Shown here: positions 1 through 7,827 of the stretch, piece by piece
Layout of the letters: every line of letters starts with the position of its first letter
How positions within the stretch are numbered: position 1 is the stretch's first letter
Source of the DNA: MADRE2 sp964397015
GTDB lineage: Bacteria; Desulfobacterota; Desulfobacteria; Desulfobacterales; Desulfobacteraceae
Assembly: GCA_964397015.1 (NCBI GenBank)
Contig: CAYNHL010000033.1
Location: forward strand, 1-30,004
DNA: 30,004 nucleotides
Reading direction: 5' to 3'
Translations under genes and position numbers: made by a program
Notes under the pieces: model-generated
The model's database searches: none
Told to the model about the DNA's origin: nothing
What the model saw: the letters and a program-made list of their open reading frames with translations, nothing else

Positions 1-2
1 AT

Positions 3-509
3 GAACAGCTCAAATTCCTGGCTTACCATGATCCATTGACCGGACTTTTGAACCGGCGGGTCATGGAACGGATACTGGAAAGGGAATTTTTGAGAGCCAG
101 GCGGTACAGCACCGATTTATCCGTTGCCATGCTCGACCTCGATGATTTCAAACAGATCAATGACATTCACGGGCATGACCAGGGAGACCAGGCATTGATT
201 CACCTGTCCTGCTGCCTGAAGCAGATGAAAAGGGACTCGGACATTGTAGCCCGTTTCGCTGGAGATGAATTTGTCATTATCCTTCCGTCCACAAGCCCTC
301 AGCAGGCAGCATCCCTGGTCGAAAGAATCCAGGTCAATTTAAAAGACAGGCCTCTTGCAACAAATACCGATCATATCACCATACGCTTGAGTTATGGAAT
401 CGCGTCGGCCATGGACAAACATGTCACCTCGGCTGCGGACCTGCTCAAATCAGCCGACAGGCAGCTGTACGCCTTGAAAAAACAAAAAAAAACCCTTTCC
501 CTGTCATAA
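3..509 (+). CDS. GGDEF-domain diguanylate cyclase, C-terminal part (5' end outside window)
   Basis: The reading frame is open from base 3 and enters the window inside the domain with the typical GGDEF opening LAYHDPLTGLLNRR, so the gene starts upstream and its sensor part is not visible. The family condenses two GTP into cyclic-di-GMP. Visible motifs: the metal-binding stretch MLDLDDFKQINDIHGHDQGD (bases about 129-188) and the signature as RFAGDEF (AGDEF at 258-272), the first Gly being Ala. The product-inhibition I-site RxxD is intact as RDSD (231-242), with canonical spacing to the signature. AGDEF variants are known to be active in some proteins, so activity is likely but not certain. The stop is TAA at 507-509. 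The next gene starts 15 bases downstream on the same strand, which suggests co-transcription. Confidence 0.9.
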   Translation, partial: EQLKFLAYHDPLTGLLNRRVMERILEREFLRARRYSTDLSVAMLDLDDFKQINDIHGHDQGDQALIHLSCCLKQMKRDSDIVARFAGDEFVIILPSTSPQQAASLVERIQVNLKDRPLATNTDHITIRLSYGIASAMDKHVTSAADLLKSADRQLYALKKQKKTLSLS

Positions 510-524
510 AAAGGCCTACAGCTC

Positions 525-1943
525 ATGCTGCAACCTGAAAAATCATTACACCTGCTGCATTTCCCACTGAAAAAAATGAGCCACCAAAGCAGCATTTTCA
601 AGGACAAGACAAAAGGAATATTGGAAAAAAAATATGAGCCCATTTTTTTGCCCATCATCGACAAACAGCTCGCTGTCAACACCTATTATCAAAATGACCT
701 TATCGCTGCTGCAGGCACCAGGATATCCATCTCCCTGCTTATCATATTTGATACCCTGAAAATAAACTTCAAGGTCAATATAAACGAAATTTCAGTTGAG
801 CAGCGGGAAACGGCATTCCAGTCAGCCCTGACCGAGATCATTGACAGGCAGCAGGACTTTTTCGAGCAGATTGACACAACGGACATACCTGTAATTCAAG
901 ACAGTGCCAGCACTTTCATCCGGCAAACCATTGACAGGAAGCTCTCCTCTCCTGCGGCCTCGACAATGTCGGATCATTTCACCGAGATAAGAGGATACCT
1001 TGAATTTGCCAACAGTACAGTCACAACCGAGCAAAAGTATATTGGCGTTGCCGCTGCATTGAAACAGATGGTGGAAACGGAGCGATCCAGTTACAACCTG
1101 GGAAAAAACCATACTGGCGAGACCCTGGCTCATATAATTAAAACAACGTGGTTTTCCCTGGCCCTGGCCAAAGAACTGGGATTTTTCACTCAAAAAGACT
1201 ACAAGGCACTGAGCGTTATCTGTATGGGCCATGACGTGGGCAAAGCCCTCATGCCAAAAGATATCATATATAAAACAAGCCGTCTTACACAGATGGAAAA
1301 CGACATCATGAAAAGCCATGTTCTGTTCTCATACCTGATTTCATCCAGGAACCAGCAGGATCTTAACTTTGAATCCTTTGCCATGGCACTGCATCATATC
1401 AAAGAAAACAAACTCGCACCTGACAGTTACAGCATTACAAAGGATACTGCTACTTCATTTCATGAATTTTTGACAAACGAGGCAAAGAAAAAACTCGAGC
1501 ACATCTACCAGTATACCCGGCCGTTTTACCGGATTATGAGCATTGCGGACGCCTTTGAAGCTATTTCAGCCGAAAGGGTTTATAAAAAGCCCTCTTCCAT
1601 CGGCAAAACCCTCGATATCATGATCCGAAGCCAGGAGGAACACCACTGCTACTATCAGCCCTATTTCGAAACGTTTATCCAGTATATTTTAAAAACATTT
1701 TTGCCCAGAAATCTTGGATTCAATATTACAGACCCGGTACTGACCCATTTTATTGAGCAGCAAAAGGAAAAGGTCCTCACACCAGATGATATCAAGGCCC
1801 ATTTCAAAGGGGTTGTTACAGATACCTGCCGATCATTGTCCAGGCCTCTGCAATGCCTGCTCTATGATACACGGAAGCGGAAAATAGAAGTCAAAATCAT
1901 GCTGCCGCCAAATCTGTTTTTAAATCAAATGTACTTCAAATAG
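525..1943 (+). CDS. Degenerate HD-GYP-type (HD domain) protein
   Basis: 472 residues. Residues 1-190 match nothing I recognise. Residues about 196-365 follow the HD-GYP phosphodiesterase pattern: H203, then H236-D237 in GHDVGK, H265 in KSH, H290-H291, and an IADAFEAISAERVYKKP stretch (340-356) equivalent to the usual ADxxDALTSxRxYRK. The metal ligands are therefore largely kept, but the HHExxDGxGYP signature is lost and replaced by a longer Lys/Ser-rich segment (about 292-330). Intact HD-GYP proteins hydrolyse cyclic-di-GMP; this one may have altered activity or act as a receptor. The C-terminal 75 residues are unassigned. The ATG at 525 has only a weak AAGG upstream; M19 (base 579) is an alternative start. 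It follows the diguanylate cyclase gene by 15 bases and converges on rplQ. Confidence 0.8.
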   Translation: MLQPEKSLHLLHFPLKKMSHQSSIFKDKTKGILEKKYEPIFLPIIDKQLAVNTYYQNDLIAAAGTRISISLLIIFDTLKINFKVNINEISVEQRETAFQSALTEIIDRQQDFFEQIDTTDIPVIQDSASTFIRQTIDRKLSSPAASTMSDHFTEIRGYLEFANSTVTTEQKYIGVAAALKQMVETERSSYNLGKNHTGETLAHIIKTTWFSLALAKELGFFTQKDYKALSVICMGHDVGKALMPKDIIYKTSRLTQMENDIMKSHVLFSYLISSRNQQDLNFESFAMALHHIKENKLAPDSYSITKDTATSFHEFLTNEAKKKLEHIYQYTRPFYRIMSIADAFEAISAERVYKKPSSIGKTLDIMIRSQEEHHCYYQPYFETFIQYILKTFLPRNLGFNITDPVLTHFIEQQKEKVLTPDDIKAHFKGVVTDTCRSLSRPLQCLLYDTRKRKIEVKIMLPPNLFLNQMYFK

Positions 1944-1944
1944 G

Positions 1945-1977
1945 AAGCGCCCTGAATCGTTACAATTCAGGGCGCTT
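1945..1977. terminator. Hairpin between convergent genes, probable bidirectional terminator
   Basis: A perfect 13-bp inverted repeat (AAGCGCCCTGAAT, 7-base loop CGTTACA, ATTCAGGGCGCTT) begins two bases after the stop of the HD-type gene and lies 22 bases beyond the rplQ stop. It is symmetric and so can serve both strands. The T-tract is short on the plus strand (TTT) and weak on the minus strand, although a run of six T lies just before the hairpin when read from rplQ. Position and stem strength make it the likely end of the whole ribosomal cluster. Confidence 0.8.
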
Positions 1978-1999
1978 TACAGTAAAAAACCTTCAATGC

Positions 2000-2356
2000 T
2001 CAATCAAATATAAGTTCTACCATGGCCATGGGTGCCACGTCCCCTTTCCTGGGTCCGAGTTTTGTCATCCGGGTATATCCGCCTTCCCGTTTTGAAAACT
2101 TATCAGCCACGTCGTCAAAAAGAGTATGGACCACGTCCTTTTCACGTATAATAGCCAGGGCCTGACGTCTAGCATGCAGGTCTCCTCTTTTGGCCAGTGT
2201 CACCATATTGTCCGCAATGGGAATCAATCCCTTTGCCTTGGCTTCGGTTGTCTTGATCCTGTTGTGTTTGAACAGGGATGTCACCATGTTCCTGAACATG
2301 GCTTTGCGGTGACTCGAGGTCCTGTTCAGTTTTAGTCCAGATTTTCTATGTCTCAT
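2000..2356 (-). CDS. rplQ: 50S ribosomal protein L17
   Basis: 118 residues, normal length for bacterial L17, beginning with the diagnostic MRHRKSGLKLNRTSSHR and containing the TTLAKRGDLHARRQA-like core (here VTLAKRGDLHARRQA) and the family ending DVAPMAMVELI. It is a large-subunit protein near the exit tunnel. It is the last gene of the alpha region: only five bases separate it from the rpoA stop, and its Shine-Dalgarno GAAGGAG is formed by the last codons of rpoA, so translation is probably coupled. The convergent hairpin at 1945-1977 follows. Confidence 0.98.
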   Translation of the reverse strand: MRHRKSGLKLNRTSSHRKAMFRNMVTSLFKHNRIKTTEAKAKGLIPIADNMVTLAKRGDLHARRQALAIIREKDVVHTLFDDVADKFSKREGGYTRMTKLGPRKGDVAPMAMVELIFD

Positions 2357-2361
2357 GGGAA

Positions 2362-3384
2362 TTATTCTCCTTCCTGATTGTTTTCTTCTTCCGGTGGTTC
2401 AAATCCTTCAAGATCCATTCCCAGGGAAAGGCCCATGGAAGCGAGGACTTCTTTGATTTCATTCAGGGATTTTCTTCCGAAATTCTTGGTTTTAAGCATT
2501 TCGCTGTCTGTTTTCTGGACCAGCTGGTAAATGGTATGGATCCGGGCGTTTTTCAGACAATTAGAACTTCTTACAGACAATTCAAGTTCATCCACGCTTC
2601 TATAAATATTCTCATTAAGATCCCGGTCACCATCTTCTTTACCGTCATCCAACTGATCCGGCTCCATGTCTTCATCAAAATTGATAAATGGCGCCATTTG
2701 TTCTTTTAAAATCTTTGCACCATATGCCACTACATCCTCAGGGGCAACACTGCCGTTGGTCCATATTTCAAGGGTCAGTTTATCATAGTCGGTTTTCTGG
2801 CCGACCCGTGACGTTCCTACAAGATACTTTACCCGTTTTACAGGCGAGAAAACGCTGTCTATCGGGATGGTACCAACCGGAGCATCTTCATCCTTGTTCT
2901 GGGAAGCCAGGGCGTATCCTTTGCTGATTTTAACGCCCATGGTCATATCGAGCCGGCCGTTCTTTGAAATCGTGGCAATATGCTGTTCCGGGTTCAAGAT
3001 TTCGACACGACCGTCCGGGCTGACAATATCAGCTGCCGTGACCTCTCTTTCCCCTTTGACATTCAAGGTCAGAATCCGGTCTTCCGGATCCTCGACTTTA
3101 AGTTTGAGCTCCTTGAGATTTAATATAATCTCAGACACATCTTCTCTTACATCAGGTATCACGCTATATTCATGACAGGCATCTTCAAACTTTACCGATA
3201 CAATGGCTGCACCATAAATGGATGACAGGATGATACGTCTTAAAGAATTCCCAATGGTTATGCCGAACCCTCTTTCAAGAGGTTCACATACAAATTTGCC
3301 ATATGCTGAAGTTGTGGTCACATCAAGCTTATCCGGCTTGATCATCTCTCGCCAATTCACATATGCTAGTTTTTCAGATGACAT
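2362..3384 (-). CDS. rpoA: RNA polymerase subunit alpha
   Basis: 340 residues. The N-terminal assembly domain is recognised by FVCEPLERGFGITIGNSLRR (about 31-50) and the dimerisation region; the C-terminal domain (about 260-325) has the DNA- and activator-contacting VRSSNCLKNARIHTI and the helix-hairpin-helix NFGRKSLNEIKEVL. Alpha dimerises to nucleate core polymerase assembly, and its C-terminal domain reads UP elements and activators. An acidic, probably disordered tail follows (PPEEENNQEGE). The ATG at 3384 has AGGAG seven bases upstream. It lies between rpsD (61-base gap) and rplQ (5-base gap), the standard alpha-operon order. Confidence 0.99.
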   Translation of the reverse strand: MSSEKLAYVNWREMIKPDKLDVTTTSAYGKFVCEPLERGFGITIGNSLRRIILSSIYGAAIVSVKFEDACHEYSVIPDVREDVSEIILNLKELKLKVEDPEDRILTLNVKGEREVTAADIVSPDGRVEILNPEQHIATISKNGRLDMTMGVKISKGYALASQNKDEDAPVGTIPIDSVFSPVKRVKYLVGTSRVGQKTDYDKLTLEIWTNGSVAPEDVVAYGAKILKEQMAPFINFDEDMEPDQLDDGKEDGDRDLNENIYRSVDELELSVRSSNCLKNARIHTIYQLVQKTDSEMLKTKNFGRKSLNEIKEVLASMGLSLGMDLEGFEPPEEENNQEGE

Positions 3385-3445
3385 TTATATCTCCTGAATA
3401 ATTTTATAAAATAGACAAAATAATGGCGGAACCAAAAAAATGCCC

Positions 3446-4072
3446 CTATTTCGAATAAAGCTCTACAACCAGCTGTTCCTGGATAGGAAGCGTGATATCT
3501 TCACGGGTCGGCAGGTTCACAATAGTACCTTTGAAGGTTTCTTTATCTATTTCGAGCCATTGCGGGATACCCCGCCTTACAATGGCCTCAAGAGAATCGT
3601 TGATAGCCTGAACACTACGGCTTTTTTCCTTGAGCTCGATCACGTCCCCTTTTTTCAACTGGTAAGACGGGATGTTGGTCTTTCGCCCGTTTACTGTAAA
3701 ATGGTTATGCCGCACAAAGTGTCTTCCCTGGTTTCTCGAATTGGCAAACCCGAGCCGGAACACTGCATTGTCAAGACGTCTTTCCAGCCGGCTCAGCAGG
3801 TTTATACCCGTGATGCCTTTCTGCTGGTCAGCTTTTTTGAATGTCAGCCTGAACTGTTTTTCACTCAGTCCGTAAATCCGTTTGATTTTCTGCTTTTCCC
3901 GAAGCTGCATCCCATAGTCTGACACCTTGCTTCTTTTCTGACCATGATCTCCGGGGGGATAACCTCTCCTGTCAAAACTGCATTTATCTGAAAAGCACCT
4001 GTCCCCTTTCAGGAAAAGCTTTATATTTTCTCGCCTGCATTGCCGGCAAACAGAACCTCTATAACGTGACAA
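3446..4072 (-). CDS. rpsD: 30S ribosomal protein S4, zinc-binding form
   Basis: 208 residues. The N-terminal region carries C9, C12, C26 and C31, the zinc-binding (C+) pattern of S4. An S4 RNA-binding domain follows at about 98-160 (RLDNAVFRLGFANSRNQGRHFVRH and the following strand). S4 is a primary 16S rRNA binder that nucleates assembly of the 30S body, and in other bacteria it represses the alpha operon. The start is a TTG at 4072, supported by AAGGAGGAG a few bases upstream and by homology of the first residues (MSRYRGSVCR); no closer ATG fits. The gaps are 29 bases to rpsK and 61 bases to rpoA. Confidence 0.98.
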   Translation of the reverse strand: MSRYRGSVCRQCRRENIKLFLKGDRCFSDKCSFDRRGYPPGDHGQKRSKVSDYGMQLREKQKIKRIYGLSEKQFRLTFKKADQQKGITGINLLSRLERRLDNAVFRLGFANSRNQGRHFVRHNHFTVNGRKTNIPSYQLKKGDVIELKEKSRSVQAINDSLEAIVRRGIPQWLEIDKETFKGTIVNLPTREDITLPIQEQLVVELYSK

Positions 4073-4101
4073 CGTTCTCCTCCTTTATAAAACCAGTAAA
4101 C

Positions 4102-4497
4102 TTAGACCCTTCTTCTTTTGGGCGGACGGCATCCATTATGTGGAACCGGGGTAACATCCTTGATCATGGAAATATTGAACCCGAGAGCGTGCAAAGCCCG
4201 CAGAGCGGATTCCCGTCCCGGTCCAGGCCCCTTTACAAAAACACCGATGTTCTTAAGGCCATGTTCCATCGCTTTGGCACCGGCATCTTCAGCCACCAGC
4301 TTGGCTGCAAAAGGTGTGCTTTTCCTGGATCCCTTGAACCCCTGCATACCGCCGCTGGACCATGAAATGGTATTTCCGTTCTCGTCAGCAATCGTCACGA
4401 TGGTATTGTTGAATGTGGATTGAATATGAACGATTCCGGTGGAAATATTCTTTTTGACCTTTTTTTTGGTCACGGTTTTTTTTGACTTTTTTGCCAT
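4102..4497 (-). CDS. rpsK: 30S ribosomal protein S11
   Basis: 131 residues, normal length. A lysine-rich N-terminal tail (MAKKSKKTVTKKKVKKN) is followed by the S11 core: ISTGIVHIQSTFNNTIVTI, SSGGMQGFKGSRKSTPFAA, and the C-terminal GPGPGRESALRAL and DVTPVPHNGCRPPKRRRV. S11 sits on the platform of the 30S subunit next to S21 and S18. ATG at 4497 with AAGG upstream. It follows rpsM by 22 bases and precedes rpsD by 29 bases, as in alpha operons generally. Confidence 0.98.
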   Translation of the reverse strand: MAKKSKKTVTKKKVKKNISTGIVHIQSTFNNTIVTIADENGNTISWSSGGMQGFKGSRKSTPFAAKLVAEDAGAKAMEHGLKNIGVFVKGPGPGRESALRALHALGFNISMIKDVTPVPHNGCRPPKRRRV

Positions 4498-4519
4498 TAT
4501 GCGTACCTTTTAAATTGAT

Positions 4520-4888
4520 TTACTTTTTCTTTTTAACAGCAGCCCTTTTCGGGCCTTTCCGGGTGCGGGCGTTGGTGCTGGTCCGCTGACCATGGCAGGG
4601 AAGTCCCTTGCGATGGCGTAACCCACGATAGCAGCCCAGATCCATCAGGCGCTTGATATTCATGGATACTTCTGTGCGAAGTTCCCCTTCAACCTTGTGT
4701 TGACTGTCGATGACCTTCCTGATGGAATTGATCTGCTCCTCAGTCAAGTCATTTGCCTTGGTCATCGGATCAATACCGGTCTGATCAAGTATTTTCTGCG
4801 ACTGGCTTCTGCCTATCCCATAAATGTAGGTCAAGGCAATCCATGCATGCTTGTTTCTTGGTAAGTCTACTCCTGCAATACGTGCCAA
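4520..4888 (-). CDS. rpsM: 30S ribosomal protein S13
   Basis: 122 residues. Recognised by MARIAGVDLPRNKHAWIALTYIYGIG at the N-terminus (a helix-two-turn-helix follows), and by YRGLRHRKGLPCHGQRTSTNARTRKG and a basic tail KRAAVKKKK near the C-terminus. S13 is in the 30S head and contacts the P-site tRNA and the large subunit (B1 bridges). The start codon is TTG at 4888, preceded by a G-rich AGGGGG about nine bases upstream, a weaker Shine-Dalgarno than its neighbours. It lies 12 bases after rpmJ, so translational coupling to rpmJ is plausible. Confidence 0.97.
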   Translation of the reverse strand: MARIAGVDLPRNKHAWIALTYIYGIGRSQSQKILDQTGIDPMTKANDLTEEQINSIRKVIDSQHKVEGELRTEVSMNIKRLMDLGCYRGLRHRKGLPCHGQRTSTNARTRKGPKRAAVKKKK

Positions 4889-4900
4889 TTTATTTGCCCC

Positions 4901-5014
4901 CTATCCCTGACGTTGTTTATGGCGTTTATTTACACAAATGATCCTGACAACACCACGCCTTTTGATTACCTTGCAATTTCTGCATATTCTTTTAACAGAT
5001 GCTCTGACTTTCAT
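4901..5014 (-). CDS. rpmJ: 50S ribosomal protein L36, zinc-binding form
   Basis: A 37-residue protein read from ATG at 5014 to TAG at 4901: MKVRASVKRICRNCKVIKRR, then GVVRIICVNKRHKQRQG. C11, C14, C27 and H32 are the zinc ligands of the C+ form of L36. This is the smallest bacterial ribosomal protein and binds 23S rRNA near the factor-binding region. It sits in its usual place between infA (43-base gap) and rpsM (12-base gap). There is little room for doubt despite the short length, because every residue fits the family. Confidence 0.97.
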   Translation of the reverse strand: MKVRASVKRICRNCKVIKRRGVVRIICVNKRHKQRQG

Positions 5015-5057
5015 CTATTCAACTCCCAAACCTAATAACATTTTTGATAATCGGCAA

Positions 5058-5276
5058 CTATTTGTACCGATACGTAATTCTGCCTCTGCTTAAGTCGTAC
5101 GGCGATATTTCCACCGTCACCTTGTCCCCGGGTAAAATTTTAATAAAATGCATCCTCATTTTGCCTGAAATGTGGGCCAGCAAAACATGCTTATTTTCAA
5201 GTTCGACTTTGAACATTGCGTTGGGTAAGGTTTCAAGAACTTTCCCATCTACTTTAATCGGTTCTTCTTTAGCCAT
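5058..5276 (-). CDS. infA: Translation initiation factor IF-1
   Basis: 72 residues, exactly the family length, a single S1/OB-fold domain: MAKEEPIKVDGKVLETLPNA, FKVELENKHVLLAHISGKMR, then IKILPGDKVTVEISPYDLSRGRITYRYK. IF-1 binds the A site of the 30S subunit and helps IF-2 and IF-3 during initiation. ATG at 5276; an AGGAG lies about 13 bases upstream, a rather long spacing. It follows secY with only 37 bases between, so the map and adk genes found here in many bacteria are absent. Confidence 0.98.
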   Translation of the reverse strand: MAKEEPIKVDGKVLETLPNAMFKVELENKHVLLAHISGKMRMHFIKILPGDKVTVEISPYDLSRGRITYRYK

Positions 5277-5313
5277 AACGCGTTTTTTTCTCCTGTCGAA
5301 AATTAAATGGTGA

Positions 5314-6633
5314 TCATCTGCCCCGTAGCCGGTTTGAACCCGACTTGCCCAAAAAGCCGCTGTAATTACCGGTAATCAGGTGAGACTCGATCTGGGCCAT
5401 GGTGTCAATTGCCACGCCAACGACAATCAGCAGGGCTGTACCACCAAAATAAAAAGGAACATTGAACCGGTTCATTAAAATGGTCGGCAGGACACATACG
5501 GCAGAGACATACAATGCACCGCCAACAGTTATTCTGGTCAAAACCTTGTCAATATATTCAGCTGTCCTTTTCCCGGGCCTGATTCCGGGAATGTAACCGC
5601 CGTTTTTCTTCATATTTTCCGCCACGTCATCAGGATTGAATTGAATGGCTGTATAAAAAAAGCAAAAGAAAATAATGAACCCGGTAAACACGATGTAATA
5701 CACGATGGTTCCAGGACTGAACATTGCCGCAATACTTTTCATGATCGGCATATCAATGAATTGAGCAATGGTGGTAGGGAACATGATAATGGAAGAGGCA
5801 AAAATGGGCGGTATCACACCAGAAGGATTGATCTTCAACGGCAGGTGGGAAGTCTGGCCTCCATACATTTTCCTGCCGACCATCCGCTTGGCATAGTGAA
5901 CCGGAATCCTCCTTTGAGCCTGTTCCATATAAACTATGAATGCAACGACACCGAGCATGAGGATCGTCAGGATGATGAGAAAGAAAATTCCCATTTCACC
6001 CGTAGCGATCAACCGCCCGGTATTTCCAACAGCTGACGGCATGTTGGCGACAATACCGGCAAAAATGATCATGGAAATCCCGTTTCCGATTCCACGCTCG
6101 GTAATCTGTTCCCCCAGCCACATAATAAAAGCGGTACCGGCAGTAAGTGTTATGATAGCCACAAGGCGGAACCCCCACCCCGGATACAATACAATCGGGG
6201 CGCCGGCAGGAGAGGTCATTGATTCAAGTCCTACGCTGATTCCAAACCCCTGGATTATACTTAAAACCACTGTACCGTAGCGGGTATACTGTGTCTTTTT
6301 CTTACGTCCAGCGTCCCCTTCTTTTGACAGCTGCTCCAGGTGCGGTACCACAACCGTCATCAGCTGCAGAATAATTGAAGCGCTGATATAGGGCATGATT
6401 CCCAGGGCAAAAATCGATAACTGTTCAAACGCACCGCCGGAAAACATGTTGAACATGGAAAACAGGGTCCCTGACGCCGCGTCAAAAAAAGACTGAAGCG
6501 CTACAGAATCTATGCCCGGGGTAGGCACATGCACCCCGACCCGGTAAACAAACAACAGTCCCAGGGTAATCAAAAGCTTTTTCTTGAGCTCCGGGAGCTT
6601 AAATAAATTCTGATACGTGTTGGGGTCAACCAT
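5314..6633 (-). CDS. secY: Protein translocase channel subunit SecY
   Basis: 439 residues with about ten hydrophobic membrane segments, the pore of the Sec export channel in the inner membrane. Family marks: the N-terminal LFKLPELKKKLLITLGLLFVYR, VGVHVPTPGID, the plug-region segment SGGAFEQLSIFALGIMPYISASI, the cytoplasmic loop QAQRRIPVHYAKRMVGRKMYGG with the conserved arginines, and the C-terminal loop YIPGIRPGKRTAEYIDKVLTRI. It works with SecE, whose gene is at 29552-29929 in the same cluster. ATG at 6633 with AAGGA at good spacing. It follows rplO by 38 bases, the usual end of the spc region. Confidence 0.99.
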   Translation of the reverse strand: MVDPNTYQNLFKLPELKKKLLITLGLLFVYRVGVHVPTPGIDSVALQSFFDAASGTLFSMFNMFSGGAFEQLSIFALGIMPYISASIILQLMTVVVPHLEQLSKEGDAGRKKKTQYTRYGTVVLSIIQGFGISVGLESMTSPAGAPIVLYPGWGFRLVAIITLTAGTAFIMWLGEQITERGIGNGISMIIFAGIVANMPSAVGNTGRLIATGEMGIFFLIILTILMLGVVAFIVYMEQAQRRIPVHYAKRMVGRKMYGGQTSHLPLKINPSGVIPPIFASSIIMFPTTIAQFIDMPIMKSIAAMFSPGTIVYYIVFTGFIIFFCFFYTAIQFNPDDVAENMKKNGGYIPGIRPGKRTAEYIDKVLTRITVGGALYVSAVCVLPTILMNRFNVPFYFGGTALLIVVGVAIDTMAQIESHLITGNYSGFLGKSGSNRLRGR

Positions 6634-6671
6634 TTATCTGATCCTTACCTTTGATCTGAAACAATATTTGT

Positions 6672-7109
6672 TTATGCCACAAAACTGCCGCCTGCAGATT
6701 CAATTTTTTCCCTGGCTGTTTTGCTTGCCAGAACCGATTTTATGGAAAACTTCTTGGTGACCTCACCATTGCCGAGCAGCTTGACTCCATCGACTCTTCC
6801 CTTGACAAGACCTGCATTCCTCAAAAGGTCAGGATCAATTACGGTACCATCTTCAAAACGATCCAGATCCGATACATTCAATATCGCGTTGTTGGTTTTG
6901 AATACATTGAAAAACCCTCTTTTTGGGAGCCGGCGGTAAATCGGCATCTGGCCGCCTTCAAAACCTGGCCTCACATTTCCGCCTGATCTGGCTTTGAGCC
7001 CCTTGTGGCCGCGGGTGGATGTCTTTCCCATGCCGGACCCGGGGCCCCTTCCTACCCGTTTTCTGTTTTTTCTACTGCCTGGAGCAGGTGACAATTCATG
7101 CAGCTTCAT
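6672..7109 (-). CDS. rplO: 50S ribosomal protein L15
   Basis: 145 residues, normal length. N-terminus MKLHELSPAPGSRKNRKRVG with the glycine-rich extension GRGPGSGMGKTSTRGHKGLKARSGG, then PGFEGGQMPIYRRLPKRGF, the rRNA-embedded tail typical of L15. The C-terminal globular part holds VKLLGNGEVTKKFSIK. It is a late-assembly large-subunit protein. ATG at 7109 with GAGGAGG upstream inside the end of rpmD; the two genes are separated by one base, so translation is probably coupled. Confidence 0.98.
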   Translation of the reverse strand: MKLHELSPAPGSRKNRKRVGRGPGSGMGKTSTRGHKGLKARSGGNVRPGFEGGQMPIYRRLPKRGFFNVFKTNNAILNVSDLDRFEDGTVIDPDLLRNAGLVKGRVDGVKLLGNGEVTKKFSIKSVLASKTAREKIESAGGSFVA

Positions 7110-7110
7110 G

Positions 7111-7293
7111 TTATACCTCCTCGACCTTTACCAGGTGTGAAACTTTCTTAATCATACCAAGAATAGTGGGATCCGCTTTGTGCTCAACCGTCTGGTGCAT
7201 TTTTCTCAATCCCAGTCCCCGAATGATTTTTCCATGTTTTCCAGGCCTGCCGATAACACTTTTAACCTGTGTGATTTTTATTCTATTCGCCAT
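7111..7293 (-). CDS. rpmD: 50S ribosomal protein L30
   Basis: 60 residues, the usual bacterial length. It follows the L30 pattern: a first strand (NRIKITQVKSVIG), the RPGKHGKIIRGLGLRKMHQT segment with the conserved RxTLRGLGLxK-like turn, and a C-terminal strand ending HLVKVEEV. ATG at 7293. It lies between rpsE (17-base gap) and rplO (1-base gap), the standard spc order. Confidence 0.96.
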   Translation of the reverse strand: MANRIKITQVKSVIGRPGKHGKIIRGLGLRKMHQTVEHKADPTILGMIKKVSHLVKVEEV

Positions 7294-7310
7294 TATTAGG
7301 AACCTTTCTG

Positions 7311-7811
7311 CTAAATATCCTCAGGTCTGAGACCCCTTCTACTGGCCACATCTTCTTTGGTACAAAGGGATTGAAGTCCCTGAAGCGTTGCCCGGACAAT
7401 ATTCTGTGTGTTATGGGTACCGATGCATTTTGTAAGTATGTCCGTAACGCCGGCAGCTTCGAGAACAGCACGGATACCGCTTCCGGCTATCAATCCCGTT
7501 CCCGGGGAAGCCGGCTTGAGCAGTACACGGCCGGAACCGGCCTTGCCGATAACCTGATACGGTACAGTACCGTTAAGTATTGATACCTTGACCATATTAC
7601 GTTTAGCCTTTTCCATGCCCTTACGGATAGCCTCGGGTACTTCCGCAGCCTTTCCAAGCCCATAACCAACGCTGCCTTCGCCGTCACCGACAACTACCAG
7701 GGCGCTGAAGCTGAAATTCCTGCCGCCTTTAACGACTTTTGCAACCCGGTTGATCCGGACGACTTTATCGATAAAACCATTGTCTTCTGTCTGCTGTTGC
7801 TTACCTGCCAA
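7311..7811 (-). CDS. rpsE: 30S ribosomal protein S5
   Basis: 166 residues. An N-terminal double-stranded-RNA-binding domain (about 14-77) contains IDKVVRINRVAKVVKGGRNF and the loop that carries spectinomycin-resistance changes in other bacteria; the C-terminal domain holds GSGRVLLKPASPGTGLIAG and TKCIGTHNTQNIVRATLQGL. S5 takes part in decoding fidelity and in mRNA unwinding at the entry channel. The start is TTG at 7811, supported by AAGGAGG nine bases upstream and by the lack of a nearer ATG. Confidence 0.98.
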   Translation of the reverse strand: MAGKQQQTEDNGFIDKVVRINRVAKVVKGGRNFSFSALVVVGDGEGSVGYGLGKAAEVPEAIRKGMEKAKRNMVKVSILNGTVPYQVIGKAGSGRVLLKPASPGTGLIAGSGIRAVLEAAGVTDILTKCIGTHNTQNIVRATLQGLQSLCTKEDVASRRGLRPEDI

Positions 7812-7827
7812 GGGAGTTCCTCCTTAA

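Noticed and set aside
3385..3445. A possible separate rpoA promoter in the rpsD-rpoA gap
   Set aside because: The gap is A/T-rich with a TATAAA-like hexamer, but no acceptable -35 is found at 16-18 bases.
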